From Ardenticatenaceae bacterium (lineage in GTDB: Bacteria > Chloroflexota > Anaerolineae > Promineifilales > Promineifilaceae), in assembly GCA_020634245.1 (NCBI GenBank), contig JACKCC010000022.1, forward strand, positions 56,048-120,047: a DNA stretch of 64,000 nt. Direction: 5' to 3'. Each line of letters opens with the position of its first letter. Within the stretch, counting starts at the first letter, position 1. The notes beneath the pieces were generated by a model. The model had not been told where the DNA came from, searched no databases, and saw only the letters and a list, made by a program, of their open reading frames with translations. Below are positions 63,097 to 64,000 of the stretch, piece by piece. The position numbers and the translations under genes are program-made.

Positions 63097-64000
63097 ATGG
63101 AACAGCATACTAGGCGGTTAGTCGGATATCGTTATAATGAAGCCGTGATGGATATTGAAGTGAAGCAACGGCGGGTTATGCTGCTTTTGACGGCACATAC
63201 GTACCGCGCTCCGGCGTTTTTGGCGGCGGCGGAACAGTTGGGGATTGAGGTCGTGCAGGTGCTAGATATGCCGCGCCAGTTGGCGGGGCAACAGCCGGTT
63301 GAATTGGCGTTGGATTATCAGGATGTGGACACGGCCGTTACCACCATCACCCAGTACGCCCAAACTCATCCCCTAGATGCCATTTTGGCCGTTGACGACA
63401 GTGGCAGCCTGTTGGCCGCGAGAGCCAGCGCCGAGTTGGGTTTGCCCCACAACGACCCGGCGGCAGCCGATGCGGCACGCAACAAGTACCGGATGCGCCA
63501 GCTTTTAAGCCAAGCAGGGATTTTATCGCCCCGTTTCCGGCGGTTTTCTACGGACGATGCGATTGATGTTGTGGCGGCGCAGGTAGGTTATCCCAGTGTC
63601 GTGAAACCGCTGACATTATCTGGCAGCCGGGGGGTGATTCGGGTGAATGATGCGGCGGCATTGGTGACGGCCGTTGCCCGCCTCACCGCTATCCTCGATA
63701 AAACCGGGCCAGGACCGCACCATTATCTGGTCGAAGATTTCATCCCTGGTGTAGAAGTGGCGCTGGAAGGGATGCTGGATAACGGGAACCTGACCGTTTT
63801 AGCCCTGTTCGACAAGCCGGATCCACTGGATGGGCCGTTTTTCGAGGAGACGATTTACGTCACGCCCTCGCGCCTGCCGCCAGCCGCGCAGAAGGCCATT
63901 GCCGATTGTACGGCGCAAGCAGCGGCGGCTCTGGGCTTACGCCGCGGCCCTGTCCATGCCGAACTGCGCCTCAACGATGACGGCCCATGGCTGGTGGAAA
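63097..64000 (+). CDS. ATP-grasp domain protein (3' end cut by window)
   Basis: The frame from ATG 63097 (GGGAAAGAAG upstream) stays open to the right edge, ~301 codons. After a Rossmann-like pre-ATP-grasp part (MLLLTAHTYRAPAFLAAA, AILAVDDSGSLLAARASAELGL), the ATP-grasp fold is visible: NKYRMRQLL, YPSVVKPLTLSGSRGVI (ATP-binding Lys and glycine loop), and VEDFIPGVEVALEGML. The pattern resembles carbamoyl-phosphate-synthase-like ligases that join a carboxylate to an amine. The substrate cannot be told without the rest. No close neighbours on its strand. Confidence 0.85.
   Translation, partial: MEQHTRRLVGYRYNEAVMDIEVKQRRVMLLLTAHTYRAPAFLAAAEQLGIEVVQVLDMPRQLAGQQPVELALDYQDVDTAVTTITQYAQTHPLDAILAVDDSGSLLAARASAELGLPHNDPAAADAARNKYRMRQLLSQAGILSPRFRRFSTDDAIDVVAAQVGYPSVVKPLTLSGSRGVIRVNDAAALVTAVARLTAILDKTGPGPHHYLVEDFIPGVEVALEGMLDNGNLTVLALFDKPDPLDGPFFEETIYVTPSRLPPAAQKAIADCTAQAAAALGLRRGPVHAELRLNDDGPWLVE

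Larger units (their letters stand above)
1..64000. repeat. Highly iterated palindrome ACGGCCGT
   Basis: About 115 copies counted by eye across the window (for example 168, 2103, 6781 region, 17389, 37141 region, 52283, 63661 region), in genes of either strand and in gaps. Within genes it falls in different frames, often giving Thr-Ala-Val or Asn/Tyr/Asp-Gly-Arg. Most copies are flanked by A/T to give AACGGCCGTT or TACGGCCGTA. Large copy-free blocks include 14.0-17.4 kb and about 33.6-37.0 kb. It is similar in style to HIP1 (GCGATCGC) of cyanobacteria. Confidence 0.9.

Noticed and set aside
1..64000. tRNA or rRNA genes
   Set aside because: No cloverleaf, TTCGA arm or conserved rRNA segment was found in the gaps.

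Overview
The window looks like a chromosomal segment of a member of the Chloroflexota, most likely an Anaerolineae-type bacterium. This is inferred from the mix of genes: CSLREA-motif surface proteins, DUF711, NB-ARC/TPR and XRE-NACHT STAND proteins, and secreted proteins ending in a Y-L-P-hydrophobic tail. No rRNA, tRNA or CRISPR array was found, so the placement rests on gene content alone. A striking genome signature is the 8-bp palindrome ACGGCCGT. I counted about 115 copies by eye, where base composition would predict one or two. They lie in genes and intergenic DNA alike and are missing from a few blocks.

Layout. 1-9.1 kb is mostly housekeeping: a Mut7-C RNase-like protein (cut by the window edge), a propeller lipoprotein, Tex, MurE with unusual in-frame insertions, an FTR1 iron permease, a Mop-like molybdopterin-binding protein and a DUF711 protein. 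9.2-14.2 kb is a minus-strand block with an amidase / glycerophosphodiesterase / TPR-lipoprotein operon preceded by a PAP2 phosphatase. 14.3-17.3 kb is a lower-GC, palindrome-free island holding a patatin-like phospholipase and an unrecognised 330-residue protein. 17.4-22.9 kb carries STAND NTPases: an HTH/NB-ARC protein, a TPR protein in the same frame but cut off by a perfect hairpin, and an XRE-NACHT-multipass membrane protein. A 49-codon small secreted-peptide gene lies between them on the other strand. The 14.3-22.9 kb block is the best candidate for an undescribed defence or conflict system.

23-26.4 kb holds an acyl-CoA synthetase and 4-alpha-glucanotransferase. 26.8-50.0 kb is a run of four closely spaced plus-strand genes for surface proteins, headed by a 16-kb gene for a 5336-residue protein (TSP3 calcium repeats, seven FG-GAP motifs, beta-helices, Ig-like and cadherin-like repeats). 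The first three genes share a terminal module of about 150 residues ending in a Y/F-L-P motif. 50-52.1 kb has a small ORF, a winged-helix regulator with a membrane partner behind a consensus promoter, and an orphan 111-residue protein. 52.3-57.3 kb has two tandem paralogous secreted proteins that also end in the YLP tail. 57.4-62.9 kb on the minus strand has uvrC, a DUF11 YLP protein and a collagen-like protein with a seven-repeat propeller. The window ends inside an ATP-grasp gene.

Functionally, about 40% of the window is devoted to secreted, repeat-rich envelope proteins, with a probable immunity/STAND locus inserted between metabolic genes. Functions assigned to the surface proteins and the island are inferences from architecture and context.
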